This document shows positions 1 to 8,095 of a DNA stretch of 32,655 bases, in pieces. The notes beneath the pieces were generated by a model, which saw only the letters and a list, made by a program, of their open reading frames with translations, ran no database searches and was not told the DNA's origin. Each line of letters opens with the position of its first letter. Positions within the stretch are counted from its first letter, which is position 1. Made by a program: the position numbers and the translations under genes. The DNA is from Dehalococcoidia bacterium (GTDB lineage: Bacteria; Chloroflexota; Dehalococcoidia; SHYM01): NCBI GenBank assembly GCA_009692805.1, contig SHYM01000007.1:1-32655 (forward strand), written 5' to 3'.

Positions 1-2
1 TC

Positions 3-419
3 GTTATCCTCTATGCGCTGGGCCTGCTGGCCACCAACATCATCGGCCGCGCCATCATCCATAGAAGCGAACGGATACTGCTGAGGCTCCCCTTTATCAA
101 GGAGATATACGGCCCTGCCCGTCACACCATACAGGCCATGTCCCACGCCGGGCAAACCGCTTTCCGTCGCGTGGTGTTGGTGGAATACCCTAGCAAAGGC
201 ATCAAGAGCATGGGCTTTGCCACCGGCAGCTTCCGCGACCGCCAGGGCCAGGAGCTGACCATCGTTTATTTCCCGAGCACGCCGCTGCCCACCACGGGAT
301 TCATCGCCCTCTTCCCCCCGGCGGAGGTGGAGGACGCGGGCATCTCGGTGGACGCCGCCGTGCGGCTCTTCGTTTCGGGAGGGGTAGTGCCGTCCCAAGA
401 GCAGCCCGCGGCGTCGTAG
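3..419 (+). CDS. DUF502 family membrane protein, 3' part
   Basis: This is the C-terminal part of a DUF502-type integral membrane protein; the reading frame is open from position 3 and the start lies left of the window. The visible protein begins in a hydrophobic segment (VILYALGLLATNIIG), followed by the ER(I/L)L..P...IYG..R pattern and a soluble domain with VVLVEYP and GFATG. That order (membrane helix, then the E-P-Y motif, then the V-EYP strand) is what I know of DUF502 proteins; their biochemical function is not established. An internal ATG at 138 exists but would cut off the conserved upstream residues, so it is not the start. The gene ends 26 nt before the next gene on the same strand. 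Confidence 0.8.
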   Translation, partial: VILYALGLLATNIIGRAIIHRSERILLRLPFIKEIYGPARHTIQAMSHAGQTAFRRVVLVEYPSKGIKSMGFATGSFRDRQGQELTIVYFPSTPLPTTGFIALFPPAEVEDAGISVDAAVRLFVSGGVVPSQEQPAAS

Positions 420-445
420 CCGTCCCAGGTAAGGGGGAGGCAGAC

Positions 446-1501
446 ATGGAGTTCGGTTTCTTTATCCCTGCCCGCATCGACAGCGCCGAGGTCGTGGTGG
501 CGGGCGAGGCGGCGGGCTTCACCCACGCCTGGCTCTATGACTCGCCGCTGCTCTACGCCGACGTGTACGTCGCCCTGGCGCTATGCGCCCAGCGCACCTC
601 GCGTATCATGCTGGGCCCGGGGGTTACCGTCCCCAGCCTGCGCATGCCCCCGGTGACGGCGGCGGCCATCGCCACCATCAACGCTTTGGCCCCAGGCCGC
701 ACCGTGTTGGGCCTGGGCACGGGGAACACGGCGAGGCGGACGATGGATCTGCCGCGGGTGACCTGGGATGAGACAGCCGAGGAGATGCGGGCGCTGAATT
801 CCCTGCTTAGGGGGCGGGACGCCACCTTCGCGGTAAACAGCCAGCGCGGCCATGCCCGCTTGATCCATCAGCAGGAGGGCTTCATCAAATTGGCGCCGCG
901 GGTGCCCATCTATCTCTCCGCCTTCGGGCCCAAGGGCCAGGAGCTGGCGGGGGAGCTGGCCGATGGTGTCTTCCTGCGGGGCGGCGTGAAGGCCATCCAG
1001 GGGGCGCTGCCCCACCTCGAACGGGGCGCGGCTCGGGCGGGCCGGCGGCTGCAAGACCTGGCCCTGGTGGCGATGTCCACCATCTACATACCCGAGGGTA
1101 ACGAGGGCCCCGACTCCGACTCCGTTCGCCGGACCCTGGTCCCGCTGCTGCTGGGCTCCCTCCGCTACCAGGCCTGGACGGTGCGGGACCTCTCCCAGCT
1201 CTCGCCCCCCTACGCCAAGGCCGTGGCCCAGTACGCGCGTCTGGCGGAGACGCTGCCGGGGACTCATGCCTGGCACCTGGATGCCTTCTGGGGGTATCTC
1301 TGGAACGCGGGCCCCGACCTGGCGGAGCTGGTGACGCCGGAGCTGATCGAGGCCTCGGGCGCGCTGATGACGGCGGAGCGGGCGCGCGCCTATGTGGAGG
1401 AGCTGAAAGGCATGGGTGTGCGGCAGTTGGCGCTGCAAGTGGCCGGGGACGTGCCGGGGTACCTGCAGCGCTTCGCCCGCCAGGTCATCGCGCGGGTATA
1501 G
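446..1501 (+). CDS. LLM-class (luciferase-like) F420-dependent oxidoreductase
   Basis: A 351-residue TIM-barrel protein of the bacterial luciferase-like superfamily, probably a cytoplasmic hydride-transfer enzyme using F420H2 (or FMN). It opens with MEFGFFIPA, has an early AGEAAGFTHAWLYDS segment, then TSRIMLGPGVTVPSLRMP and LGLGTGNTARRTM, all typical of F420-dependent members such as methylene-H4MPT-reductase-like enzymes. The ATG at 446 has a purine-rich ribosome site (GGGGGAGG) just upstream. The length matches the family. The substrate cannot be deduced. The F420 biosynthetic genes at 27811-32313 make F420 the likely cofactor, but that is an inference. Confidence 0.85.
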   Translation: MEFGFFIPARIDSAEVVVAGEAAGFTHAWLYDSPLLYADVYVALALCAQRTSRIMLGPGVTVPSLRMPPVTAAAIATINALAPGRTVLGLGTGNTARRTMDLPRVTWDETAEEMRALNSLLRGRDATFAVNSQRGHARLIHQQEGFIKLAPRVPIYLSAFGPKGQELAGELADGVFLRGGVKAIQGALPHLERGAARAGRRLQDLALVAMSTIYIPEGNEGPDSDSVRRTLVPLLLGSLRYQAWTVRDLSQLSPPYAKAVAQYARLAETLPGTHAWHLDAFWGYLWNAGPDLAELVTPELIEASGALMTAERARAYVEELKGMGVRQLALQVAGDVPGYLQRFARQVIARV

Positions 1502-1519
1502 AATGGCTGCGAGGGCTGG

Positions 1520-1577
1520 GGGGTGTACAAAAGTCTCTGGGCGGCGAGGCCCGCCCTGCGCCTTGGGGTGTACAAAA
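1520..1577 (+). repeat. Pair of 13-bp direct repeats ahead of the tRNA gene
   Basis: The 13-mer GGGGTGTACAAAA occurs at 1520-1532 and again at 1565-1577, 45 bp apart start to start, between the end of the oxidoreductase gene and the tRNA gene. Each copy contains the palindrome TGTACA. The spacing is close to four helical turns, so a protein-binding pair is conceivable. No function is shown by the sequence. Confidence 0.5.
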
Positions 1578-1635
1578 CTATCGGCGCGGCTACATCGGGC
1601 CGGAGTCCCAGATATCTGTTAGAATGGGTTTGCGA

Positions 1636-1712
<77 letters not shown>

Positions 1713-1792
1713 CCTCTCAATTTCCCGAATGGCCTGCACCTCGTAGCCTGGGTGTAGCGCGTCAGGCCACTCAGATAGACAGCAGCTAGTCA

Positions 1793-2028
1793 CTAAAACT
1801 GGCTTCTTAGCTGGCGCTCCGGGATATAACGGCAGGCTTGGCGAAAAATAGCATGCAGAGTGCCTACGTCCAACTCTGGATGATCCGGGATCGTGAGAGT
1901 CTGGTTCTCACCAGGGGTAAGGCGCTTCAGTTTGACGTGGCTGCCTCGGCGGGAGGAGAGATCTCGAAACCGAACTGGCGAAGGATGGCGATTACTTCAC
2001 TGCCTGACAGGCGACTAAGCCTCGGCAC
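1793..2028 (-). pseudogene. hicA: hicA-like toxin gene, frameshifted
   Basis: Reading from a GTG at 2028, overlapping the end of hicB, the protein starts MPRLSRLSGSEVIAILRQFGFE and hits a stop at 1927-1929. In another frame the rest of a HicA protein continues without interruption to a stop at 1793: RGSHVKLKRL, then LTIPDHPELDVGTL and IFRQACRYIPE. Together the halves give the whole HicA double-stranded-RNA-binding-like fold, including the GSH segment that carries the catalytic histidine of this mRNA-cleaving toxin. The span of 236 nt is one base short of (or two beyond) a multiple of three, so a one-base loss or two-base gain near 1940-1955 broke it. Unless it is a sequencing error or is frameshifted in translation, the toxin is dead while its antitoxin gene is intact. 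Confidence 0.8.
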
Positions 2029-2254
2029 TCGCCAACTCCAGCTCCATAGCGACAAAAATGGTGGGCGTAGGAGTCGTCAAGCCCAATTCCTCCGGCTTTT
2101 CGCCTTCAAGGTGCAATGCGACTGCTTCCTGAAGGTTGGCCAGGGTTTCATCAACAGTCTTGCCCTGAGTGACAACGGCAAGCTCCAGGCATTCGGCAAA
2201 GTAGAACTTTTCTCCCTTGCTCAGCCGGGCCATAACCGTACTCTTGGATCCCAT
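2015..2254 (-). CDS. hicB: HicB family antitoxin (short form)
   Basis: A 79-residue protein of the HicB antitoxin family. The N-terminal part shows the partial RNase-H-like fold pattern: an F-AECLELAVVTQGKT strand and turn, then a helix ETLANLQEAVALHLEG. Short HicB forms without a clear DNA-binding tail are common. It would neutralise the HicA mRNA-interferase encoded immediately downstream, whose start overlaps the hicB end by 14 nt. The order antitoxin first, toxin second is the less common one but is known for this subfamily. The ATG at 2254 is preceded by AGGGGAGGGG. Its partner is frameshifted (see 1793-2028), so this may be a relic or solitary antitoxin. Confidence 0.85.
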   Translation of the reverse strand: MGSKSTVMARLSKGEKFYFAECLELAVVTQGKTVDETLANLQEAVALHLEGEKPEELGLTTPTPTIFVAMELELASAEA

Positions 2255-2404
2255 GCCAACCCCTCCCCTGGCACCATCCCCAGTGCGTAATTCTACCTTA
2301 GTGGCTTGGAGCTTGTCACTCCGGAGTCGCCGAGAGACAGGGACTATTGTGTCCGCCCCAAAACAACCCTAGTATTTGCACACGCACTACCCAGGATGAA
2401 TAGC

Positions 2405-3157
2405 ATGCCCTCCGTTGATATCGTAGTCCCGGTCTATAACGAGGAGCAGGCGCTGGCCCTCTCCATTGGCCAGCTCCGGGCCTTCTGCTTGCGTAACCTG
2501 GACTACGAGTGGAGCATCGTCATCGCCGATAACGCCTCCACCGATGGCACCGGCCAGGTCGGCCGGGAGCTGGCGGGGGAGCTCCGGGACGTCCGCTACC
2601 TCTACCTGCCCCAGAAGGGGCGGGGCCGCGCGCTGAAAAAGGCCTGGCTGGAGAGCCCCGCCGACATCGTCTGCTACATGGACGTGGACCTGTCTACCCG
2701 CCTGGATGCGCTGCCGCGCCTGCTGGATGCCATCGCCAAGGGGGGCTGCGACCTGGCCTCGGGCTCGCGGGTGCTGCGGGGCTCGCGCACTGCCCGCTCG
2801 TTTAAGCGCGAGGTGATTTCGCGCGTGTACATTGCGCTCACCAAGGCGCTGTTCAGGAACCGCTTCAGCGACGCCCAGTGCGGCTTCAAGGGCGCCAGCC
2901 GGCGCACCGTCCAGGCCCTGCTGCCCCTGGTGAAGGACGACGCCTGGTTCTTCGACACCGAGCTCCTGCTCCTGGCGGAGATGGCCGGCTTCCGCGTCGT
3001 GGACATCCCGATTACCTGGGTGGACGACCCCACCAGCACCGTGAAGATCTGGCGGACGGCGTGGGAGGATATCAAAGGGCTCTGGCGCGTTCGCTTCCGC
3101 CCGCCTCCGGGGCTGAAGGAGGTGCGCCGCCGGCTGTCTAAGGGGGAGCTGACCTAG
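2405..3157 (+). CDS. Family 2 glycosyltransferase, dolichol/polyprenyl-phosphate type
   Basis: A GT-A fold glycosyltransferase of about 250 residues, resembling polyprenyl-phosphate mannose or glucose synthases. These load a sugar from a nucleotide donor onto a lipid phosphate at the cytoplasmic membrane face. Motifs in order are DIVVPVYNEE at the N-terminus, ADNASTDGT, the metal-binding MDVDLS around residue 93, QCGFKG, and a WVDD..STVKIWRTAWED segment near the C-terminus. No transmembrane helices follow, so it is the soluble DPM1-like form. I chose the ATG at 2405 because AGGA lies eight bases upstream. An in-frame ATG at 2396 is possible, whereas longer versions add unconserved sequence. 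The acceptor and sugar are unknown. Confidence 0.85.
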   Translation: MPSVDIVVPVYNEEQALALSIGQLRAFCLRNLDYEWSIVIADNASTDGTGQVGRELAGELRDVRYLYLPQKGRGRALKKAWLESPADIVCYMDVDLSTRLDALPRLLDAIAKGGCDLASGSRVLRGSRTARSFKREVISRVYIALTKALFRNRFSDAQCGFKGASRRTVQALLPLVKDDAWFFDTELLLLAEMAGFRVVDIPITWVDDPTSTVKIWRTAWEDIKGLWRVRFRPPPGLKEVRRRLSKGELT

Positions 3158-3180
3158 GCCGGCGAGAGGGTCGGCGCGGC

Positions 3181-3216
3181 TATAATGGCGGTGTATCCGG
3201 GCGGCTGCGGCCGCCC
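3181..3216 (+). promoter_or_regulatory. Possible asd promoter -10 box and 5' UTR hairpin
   Basis: A perfect TATAAT at 3181-3186 lies about 50 nt before the asd start, but no recognisable -35 hexamer sits 16-19 bp upstream. Between it and the ribosome site a 7-bp perfect stem (GGGCGGC at 3199-3205 with GCCGCCC at 3210-3216) could fold in the leader. No T-run follows, so it is not a terminator. Confidence 0.35.
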
Positions 3217-3235
3217 TTCGAGTTAGGAGGACCGC

Positions 3236-4318
3236 TTGAGACCCCTGAGAGTCGCCATCGTTGGGGCCACCGGCATCGCCGGCCAGCAGTTCGTGGCTTG
3301 CCTCCAAGAGCACCCCTGGTTCCAGCTGACGGCGCTGGCGGCCTCGGAGCGCTCGGCCGGCCGGAGCTACGAGCAAGCCCTCACGGACGCCTCCGGCGCT
3401 CGCCGCTGGTGGTGCGAGGAGGAGCCCTCCGCCGCGGTTCTCGCTCTGCCGGTGCAAGAAGCCACCAGGCTTGACCTGTATACAGTGGACCTGGTCTTCT
3501 CGGCGGTGGAGAGCGAGGCGGCCCGGGCGCTGGAGTCGGGGTACGCGCGGACCACCCCGGTGATCTCGACTGCTTCGGCCTTTCGCAACGAGCCCGACGT
3601 GCCCCTGGTTGTGCCGGGCGTCAACTTCGACCATCTGCCCCTCATCCAGGCCCAGCGTCGGCGGCGGGGCTGGAAGGGGTTCATCGTCCCCACGCCCAAC
3701 TGCACCGCTACCGGCCTCGCTGTTACTCTGAAGCCGTTGCACGATCGTTTCGGCGTCAGGCGGGTCTTCATGACCAGCATGCAGGGGATCTCCGGGGCGG
3801 GGCGCTCACCGGGCGTGATGGCCCTTGACATAATCGACAATATCATCCCCTTCATCCCCGGCGAAGAGGAGAAGGTGGAGCGCGAGACCAAGAAGGTCCT
3901 GGGGCAAGCCGGCGAGGGTGGGGTCGAGCCGGCGTCCTTCGCCGTGAGCTGCACCTGCACCCGGGCCCCGGTCCTGGAAGGCCATACCGAGGCGGTCTTC
4001 GTCTCCCTGGATCGCCCGGCGAGCCTGACGGAAGTCGGCGAGGCCTTCGAGGCCTTCGGCGCCGAGCTGGCCTCCCAGGGGCTCCCCAGCGCCCCCAAGC
4101 ACATGATCGTCGTCCACCGCGACCCGTTTCGCCCCCAGCCGCGCCTGGACAGGGATACCGAGGGCGGCATGGCGACCTCGGTGGGGCGGCTGCGCGAGGA
4201 CCGGGCGCTGGAAAACGGCATCAAGTACGTGCTCGTCTCCCACAACACTAAGATGGGTGCCGCCAAGGGGTGCGTCTTACTGGCCGAGCACCTGGTGAAG
4301 GCAGGCTACATCGGATAG
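3236..4318 (+). CDS. asd: Aspartate-semialdehyde dehydrogenase, archaeal/fungal type
   Basis: Predicted to reduce beta-aspartyl phosphate to aspartate semialdehyde with NADPH, the branch point to lysine/diaminopimelate, threonine and methionine. The N-terminal Rossmann motif is VAIVGATGIAGQQF. The catalytic cysteine is Cys156 in VPTPNCTATG. The C-terminal half has TSMQGISGAG and a closing SHNTKMGAAKG. The HNTKMGAA ending and the 360-residue length point to the archaeal/fungal clade rather than the E. coli type. Sulfolobus malonyl-CoA reductase belongs to the same clade, so that activity is the main alternative. Translation starts at a TTG (3236) placed 5 nt after AGGAGG; no better ATG exists. 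No other amino-acid gene is next to it. Confidence 0.88.
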   Translation: MRPLRVAIVGATGIAGQQFVACLQEHPWFQLTALAASERSAGRSYEQALTDASGARRWWCEEEPSAAVLALPVQEATRLDLYTVDLVFSAVESEAARALESGYARTTPVISTASAFRNEPDVPLVVPGVNFDHLPLIQAQRRRRGWKGFIVPTPNCTATGLAVTLKPLHDRFGVRRVFMTSMQGISGAGRSPGVMALDIIDNIIPFIPGEEEKVERETKKVLGQAGEGGVEPASFAVSCTCTRAPVLEGHTEAVFVSLDRPASLTEVGEAFEAFGAELASQGLPSAPKHMIVVHRDPFRPQPRLDRDTEGGMATSVGRLREDRALENGIKYVLVSHNTKMGAAKGCVLLAEHLVKAGYIG

Positions 4319-4466
4319 GGCGCCCTGAGTGCGGTCCTGGACCTGCCGCGGGGGTGTCTGGAGGGTAGGCCGCAACCTCTGCCGCGGCGTCGACGCCCGC
4401 CGTAGCATCACCATGGTGGTATCAAGCCACCCTGGCGATAGCTTGGCTTACCGAATCCTGAGCGAA

Positions 4467-4811
4467 CTAGGCCTTGAAGTCCAGGATGAGCTCGTTCATG
4501 GGAGGAGGCGGAACGGAGGGGTTCATGCCGTGGACTTCCACCAGGATCTTGTCCCGGAACCACTGGTCTGTGGGGTCCTTGGAAGTCATGAAGTGCTGAA
4601 AGACCTTGCCGATATCCTCGGCCTCCCAGTAGACCACGACGAAGTCGCCCATGGGCGTGGACTGGAGCCACGCGCGTTCCGTGGTCAGGCCGGCCTTCTT
4701 GCGGGAGGCTTTGAGGGCGTCCTTACGAGGCCCCGTCATCTCTTTCACGTAGTTCTTCCAGACTTGGGTCTTGCCTGCCTTGATAGGTTGTATGAACGCG
4801 TAGGTTGCCAT
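4467..4811 (-). CDS. Small conserved hypothetical protein (ferredoxin-like fold suspected)
   Basis: A 114-residue soluble protein that I do not recognise with certainty. It starts MATYAFIQPIKAGK and has a lysine-rich first helix. A central TPMGDFVVVYWEAEDIGK strand and helix then precedes a FRDKILVEVHGMNP strand. This beta-alpha-beta pattern resembles dimeric alpha/beta-barrel (DUF6176- or EthD-like) proteins. The ATG at 4811 is preceded by AAGGAG, so it is well supported as a gene. It stands alone, 148 nt from asd (convergent) and downstream of tilS on the same strand. Its function is unknown. Confidence 0.6.
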   Translation of the reverse strand: MATYAFIQPIKAGKTQVWKNYVKEMTGPRKDALKASRKKAGLTTERAWLQSTPMGDFVVVYWEAEDIGKVFQHFMTSKDPTDQWFRDKILVEVHGMNPSVPPPPMNELILDFKA

Positions 4812-4896
4812 ATCGCTGCTCCTTTTCGCAGTCTCGTGATGTTTTTGCAGGGCGCTGTCGCTGTTTGGGTATATTGCACCACATTACAGAGGCCTG

Positions 4897-6312
4897 CTAG
4901 TCTCTGACCAGCCGCAGTTCCAGCACCTCGCGCGTGGCTGAGGTGACCCGCGCCCAGTGAGCGATGCGGTAGCCTGCCACCCACGCGATGCCCGCCGACC
5001 CTGCCGCCAAGGGGATACGGTCCCGCCAGCGCCGGGGCGCCTTGGAGTCCACCAGAAAGTCCTGGAGCTTTTTCGCCTGATCCATACCCAGGGGTTGGAA
5101 GCGGTCGCCGGGCCGGCGGGAGCGCAGCGTGAGGGTAGAGCCCACGCGGGCTAAGTCGAGGCGGGCTGACCAGCGGTCCTCAGCAACCTCGCTGCCCGGG
5201 GGCCCCACGGCGGCGTGGCAACACCAGCCGCCCACTCGCGTTTCGCCCGGCACCGCCAGCGCCGTGGTCGAGGGGAGCGCGGGCAGGGTGCAGGGAAGCT
5301 CGTCCGCCCGGCCGATGAGGATGGTCGCGTAGTCCACGTAGGCGATGGCTCCCCCAGGGAGGTTGAGCTGGACACCAGCGCTGCCGGCGCTGGCGGCGGC
5401 GAGGGCCTCCACGTGGCGGGCTGTTACCTCGCCCTTGGTGGCGGCGACCAGGGCACGCTGGAGCACCCGGCCGCGGAGGGCCGGGGGGAGCGCCGCCAGC
5501 GCCCTCCGGTCCAGTTGTAGGCCCCAGGGGTGTTCCCGCGCCACGTGCGGGAAGGCCAGGGTGGTCTGTTCGTGGAGATAGTCGGCATCGGCCCGCAGCA
5601 GGGCGGCCGCCCGGACGATGGCCTCGGCAGCCCTGGGGTTCACCCGCGCCAGGGCGGGCAGGACAGCGTGGCGGACGACGTTGCGCCGGAAGAGCAAGCT
5701 TTCGTTGCTGGCGTCGCGCCGGGGCCGCAGGCGGCGCTGGCGGCAATAATCCTCCACCTCCGGGCGCGTCAGGGCAAGCAGCGGCCGTACGACGAAGAGC
5801 CCTGGCGCCTGCTCGGGGAAGGGCCAGGCGTCCAGGGGGCGCATGGCGGCCAGCCCCTCTAGTCCGGCGCCTCGGGCCAGGTGCAACAGGACGGTCTCGG
5901 CCTGGTCGTTGGCGGTGTGGCCCAGGGCCACCGCCGGGGCGCCGCAGTCGCGGGCAACGGCGGCCAGGAACTGGTAGCGCAGCCGGCGCGCCGCCTGCTC
6001 CAGCGTCTCGCCGCGCGCCCTCGCCCCGGCCACGTCGGCGCTGCCCACGGTGCAGGGGAGCCCCAAGCGGCCGGCGGCTTGCAGCACGTAGCGGGCATCG
6101 GCGGTCGCTTGCGCCCCGCGCAGCCGGTGGTTGAGGTGGGCCATATGGAGCTTGAGCCCCAGGCTGGGGCCCACGGTGGCGATGGAGTAGAGCAGGGCCA
6201 TGGAATCGGGCCCCCCGGAGGTGGCCACCACCAGGGGCGTAGCGCGCAGCCCCGCCGCAGCCAGACAGCGGCGGGTCACCTCCTCAAGCGGGAGCGCTCG
6301 GCGGCTTTTCAG
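4897..6312 (-). CDS. tilS: tRNA(Ile)-lysidine synthase
   Basis: The enzyme attaches lysine to C34 of tRNA-Ile(CAU) using ATP, allowing AUA decoding. The PP-loop ATP-binding motif SGGPDS appears about 32 residues from the start, followed by HLNHRLRG and ALGHTANDQAETVLLHLARG, which are family landmarks. The C-terminal tRNA-binding domain is recognised by RRPGDRFQPLGM and KKLQDFLVDSKAPR..RD..P. The start is unusual. No ATG exists between the upstream gene and the PP-loop. The best candidate is a CTG at 6312 that overlaps the stop of the phosphatase gene as CTGA, with GGGAG upstream. A GTG at 6279 is the alternative but has a poorly spaced ribosome site. From the CTG the protein is 471 residues, a normal length. 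It is the last gene of the minus-strand chain beginning at 10020. Confidence 0.9.
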   Translation of the reverse strand: MKSRRALPLEEVTRRCLAAAGLRATPLVVATSGGPDSMALLYSIATVGPSLGLKLHMAHLNHRLRGAQATADARYVLQAAGRLGLPCTVGSADVAGARARGETLEQAARRLRYQFLAAVARDCGAPAVALGHTANDQAETVLLHLARGAGLEGLAAMRPLDAWPFPEQAPGLFVVRPLLALTRPEVEDYCRQRRLRPRRDASNESLLFRRNVVRHAVLPALARVNPRAAEAIVRAAALLRADADYLHEQTTLAFPHVAREHPWGLQLDRRALAALPPALRGRVLQRALVAATKGEVTARHVEALAAASAGSAGVQLNLPGGAIAYVDYATILIGRADELPCTLPALPSTTALAVPGETRVGGWCCHAAVGPPGSEVAEDRWSARLDLARVGSTLTLRSRRPGDRFQPLGMDQAKKLQDFLVDSKAPRRWRDRIPLAAGSAGIAWVAGYRIAHWARVTSATREVLELRLVRD

Positions 6313-6926
6313 GGGGCACTCCCGGGTAGGTGGCAACGGTCGTTCATGCTGACCAGCACCGCCGCCCGCCCGCTCGGCAGCTCCAGGACGCTTTTCGCTC
6401 CTACCTTCTGCTTGAACCGCCGGAATCGTGCTAGGGGCACCCCCAGCGCCTGGCAGAGGATGACCAGAATGGCGAAGTTGTGGGTGACGGCTACCACGGT
6501 CGCCTGGGGGTGCCGCTGCGACATCGTCTGGACGGCATCCCACGCCCGTGCTTGCAGGCCCTGCAAAGACTCGCCCCCAGGCATAACAAGGGGTCCGGCG
6601 TCCTGGGCCCAGCGTTCCAGGAACTGCGGGTGGTCCTTCCGGAGCTGCTCGAAGGTCAGGCCGTCGAAGTCTCCCACGTCAAGCTCCAGCAGGCCCGGCT
6701 CCAGGACCGGCTCCAGCCTGAAGGCGGCGGCGATGGCCTGGGCTGTCTGGCGGGCGCGGGCGAGGGGGCTGGTGTAGACCGCTTGCACCTGCTCCGCCCG
6801 CAGGGAGTGGGCCAGCGCCTGGGCTTGGGCCAGGCCGGTGGGGGTGAGCGGGGGATCGCTGCGGCCCAGGACAATCCCGTCTTCGTTGAAGTGGGTGCTG
6901 CCGTGGCGGACCAGGATCAGGCGCAT
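6309..6926 (-). CDS. Histidine phosphatase family protein
   Basis: A 205-residue cytoplasmic phosphatase of the phosphoglycerate-mutase-like superfamily. The phosphohistidine motif is at the very N-terminus (MRLILVRHGST), Arg/Glu positions follow in YTSPLARARQTAQ and ELDVGDFDGL, and the second catalytic histidine lies in VAVTHNFAILV. The sequence suits a CobC/alpha-ribazole phosphatase or a broad-specificity phosphatase as well as a PhoE-like enzyme; without other cobalamin genes nearby I leave the substrate open. The ATG at 6926 begins 8 nt after the M48 gene, and its stop overlaps the tilS start, so co-translation is likely. Confidence 0.85.
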   Translation of the reverse strand: MRLILVRHGSTHFNEDGIVLGRSDPPLTPTGLAQAQALAHSLRAEQVQAVYTSPLARARQTAQAIAAAFRLEPVLEPGLLELDVGDFDGLTFEQLRKDHPQFLERWAQDAGPLVMPGGESLQGLQARAWDAVQTMSQRHPQATVVAVTHNFAILVILCQALGVPLARFRRFKQKVGAKSVLELPSGRAAVLVSMNDRCHLPGSAP

Positions 6927-6934
6927 GGCGTCTC

Positions 6935-8095
6935 TCAGGCGGGGCCCGGGGCCGCCAGCTGACGCTGACCCTCGGCCACCCGGCGGTAGTAGGGAGGATG
7001 GTCCCAGAACAGCAGCTCGGCCCAACGCGGCGGGCGCGCCTCGCTCAGGTTCTGGTCGTGGAGGCGGGCCAGCATGCTGATGAAGGCGCGGGGCTCGCCG
7101 GTGCAACGCAGGGCGAAGCGGTCGGCGGCGGCCTCCACCCAGCGGTTGTAGCCCTTCTCGAGGGGGCTCAGCAACAGGCCCAGCCCTCCCGATAGCAGGG
7201 CGAGGACGGGCAGTCCTGCGGGGTCATCCAGGCCCTCCAACCCCAGGGGCTTGGCTACCCCACGCCAGGCCGGGTGGAGCAGCCCCAGGCTCGCCAGGGC
7301 CAGGGCGCCCTGGAAAGCGACTGAGCGCGGGATGTCTCCCCGCAGGTGATGGCCCAGCTCGTGAGCCATCACGGCCTCGATCTCCTCCATGGTGTAGCGG
7401 TCCAAGAGGGTGTCGCCCAGGACGATGCGCCGGGTACGGCCCAGCCCCATGACCGCGGCATTGGTGGCGGTGGTCCTGGCCCCGAGATGAATGACATAGA
7501 CTCCGCCGGCCGGCATGCCCAGCCGCTCCGCCAGGTCCAGCAAACGGCGGCGCACCGCGCCCTCGGGCAAGGGCGTCATGCGAAAGAACAGGGGCATTAG
7601 CAAAACGGGCGACAGAACGGTTAGCAGAACGCTGGCGCCGAAGAGCAGGGCCGCGACCATGAGCCACCAGTAGTTGGGGAAGGCGCCCAGGGCCCAGTAG
7701 GTGAAGGCGACGACCCCCAGCCCCAGCGGCCCTGCCACCGCCGCGGCCTTGGCCCGCTGGGCCAGCCAGCCCCGCAGGGGCTGCACGGACAGCTTGAAGC
7801 GCCGGGGTAAGAGATGGCCCCGGTACCAATCAAAAGGTACGGTGGCCAGGGCGTAGGCCCCTCCCAGGGCGAGCGCCGCTACGACCGCCACCGCCGGCGT
7901 GGGCCCAGGGGTGGCTTCGGCCACCGCGCGCCCTCCCCCGGCCAGCCACCAGGCCAGGGCAGCGCCGGCGCCTGTCAGCAGCTCCAGCAGGTAGGCGCGT
8001 CGCTGTAGCCGCCCATAGCGCTGCGCCGCCGCCTGGCGCTCCGGATCAGGGCCCGGCGGCAGCTCCGGCGTGCCGGCGATGACGGTCTCAGCCAT
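6935..8095 (-). CDS. M48 family zinc metalloprotease (Ste24-like), membrane-bound
   Basis: A 386-residue integral membrane protease. The zinc motif HELGH is at residues 245-249, and the third ligand is probably the Glu in WVEAAADRFALR about 80 residues later. About four hydrophobic segments precede the catalytic domain (around residues 36-52, 66-84, 120-140 and 143-170). The stretch TNAAVMGLGRTRRIVLGDTLL matches the Ste24/CAAX-protease branch better than HtpX. Such enzymes cleave membrane or lipidated proteins; the bacterial substrates are mostly unknown. The start overlaps the DUF2344 gene end by 8 nt, indicating one transcription unit. Confidence 0.88.
   Translation of the reverse strand: MAETVIAGTPELPPGPDPERQAAAQRYGRLQRRAYLLELLTGAGAALAWWLAGGGRAVAEATPGPTPAVAVVAALALGGAYALATVPFDWYRGHLLPRRFKLSVQPLRGWLAQRAKAAAVAGPLGLGVVAFTYWALGAFPNYWWLMVAALLFGASVLLTVLSPVLLMPLFFRMTPLPEGAVRRRLLDLAERLGMPAGGVYVIHLGARTTATNAAVMGLGRTRRIVLGDTLLDRYTMEEIEAVMAHELGHHLRGDIPRSVAFQGALALASLGLLHPAWRGVAKPLGLEGLDDPAGLPVLALLSGGLGLLLSPLEKGYNRWVEAAADRFALRCTGEPRAFISMLARLHDQNLSEARPPRWAELLFWDHPPYYRRVAEGQRQLAAPGPA

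Noticed and set aside
1838-2290. Plus-strand open frame of 150 codons across the hic locus
   Set aside because: It is the antisense shadow of hicB and hicA; the minus strand has clear family motifs and a ribosome site.
2387-3742. Long minus-strand open frame of 451 codons opposite the glycosyltransferase and asd
   Set aside because: It is antisense to two clearly recognisable genes, has low-complexity Arg/Gly/Pro composition and no domain. Such frames are common in GC-rich DNA.
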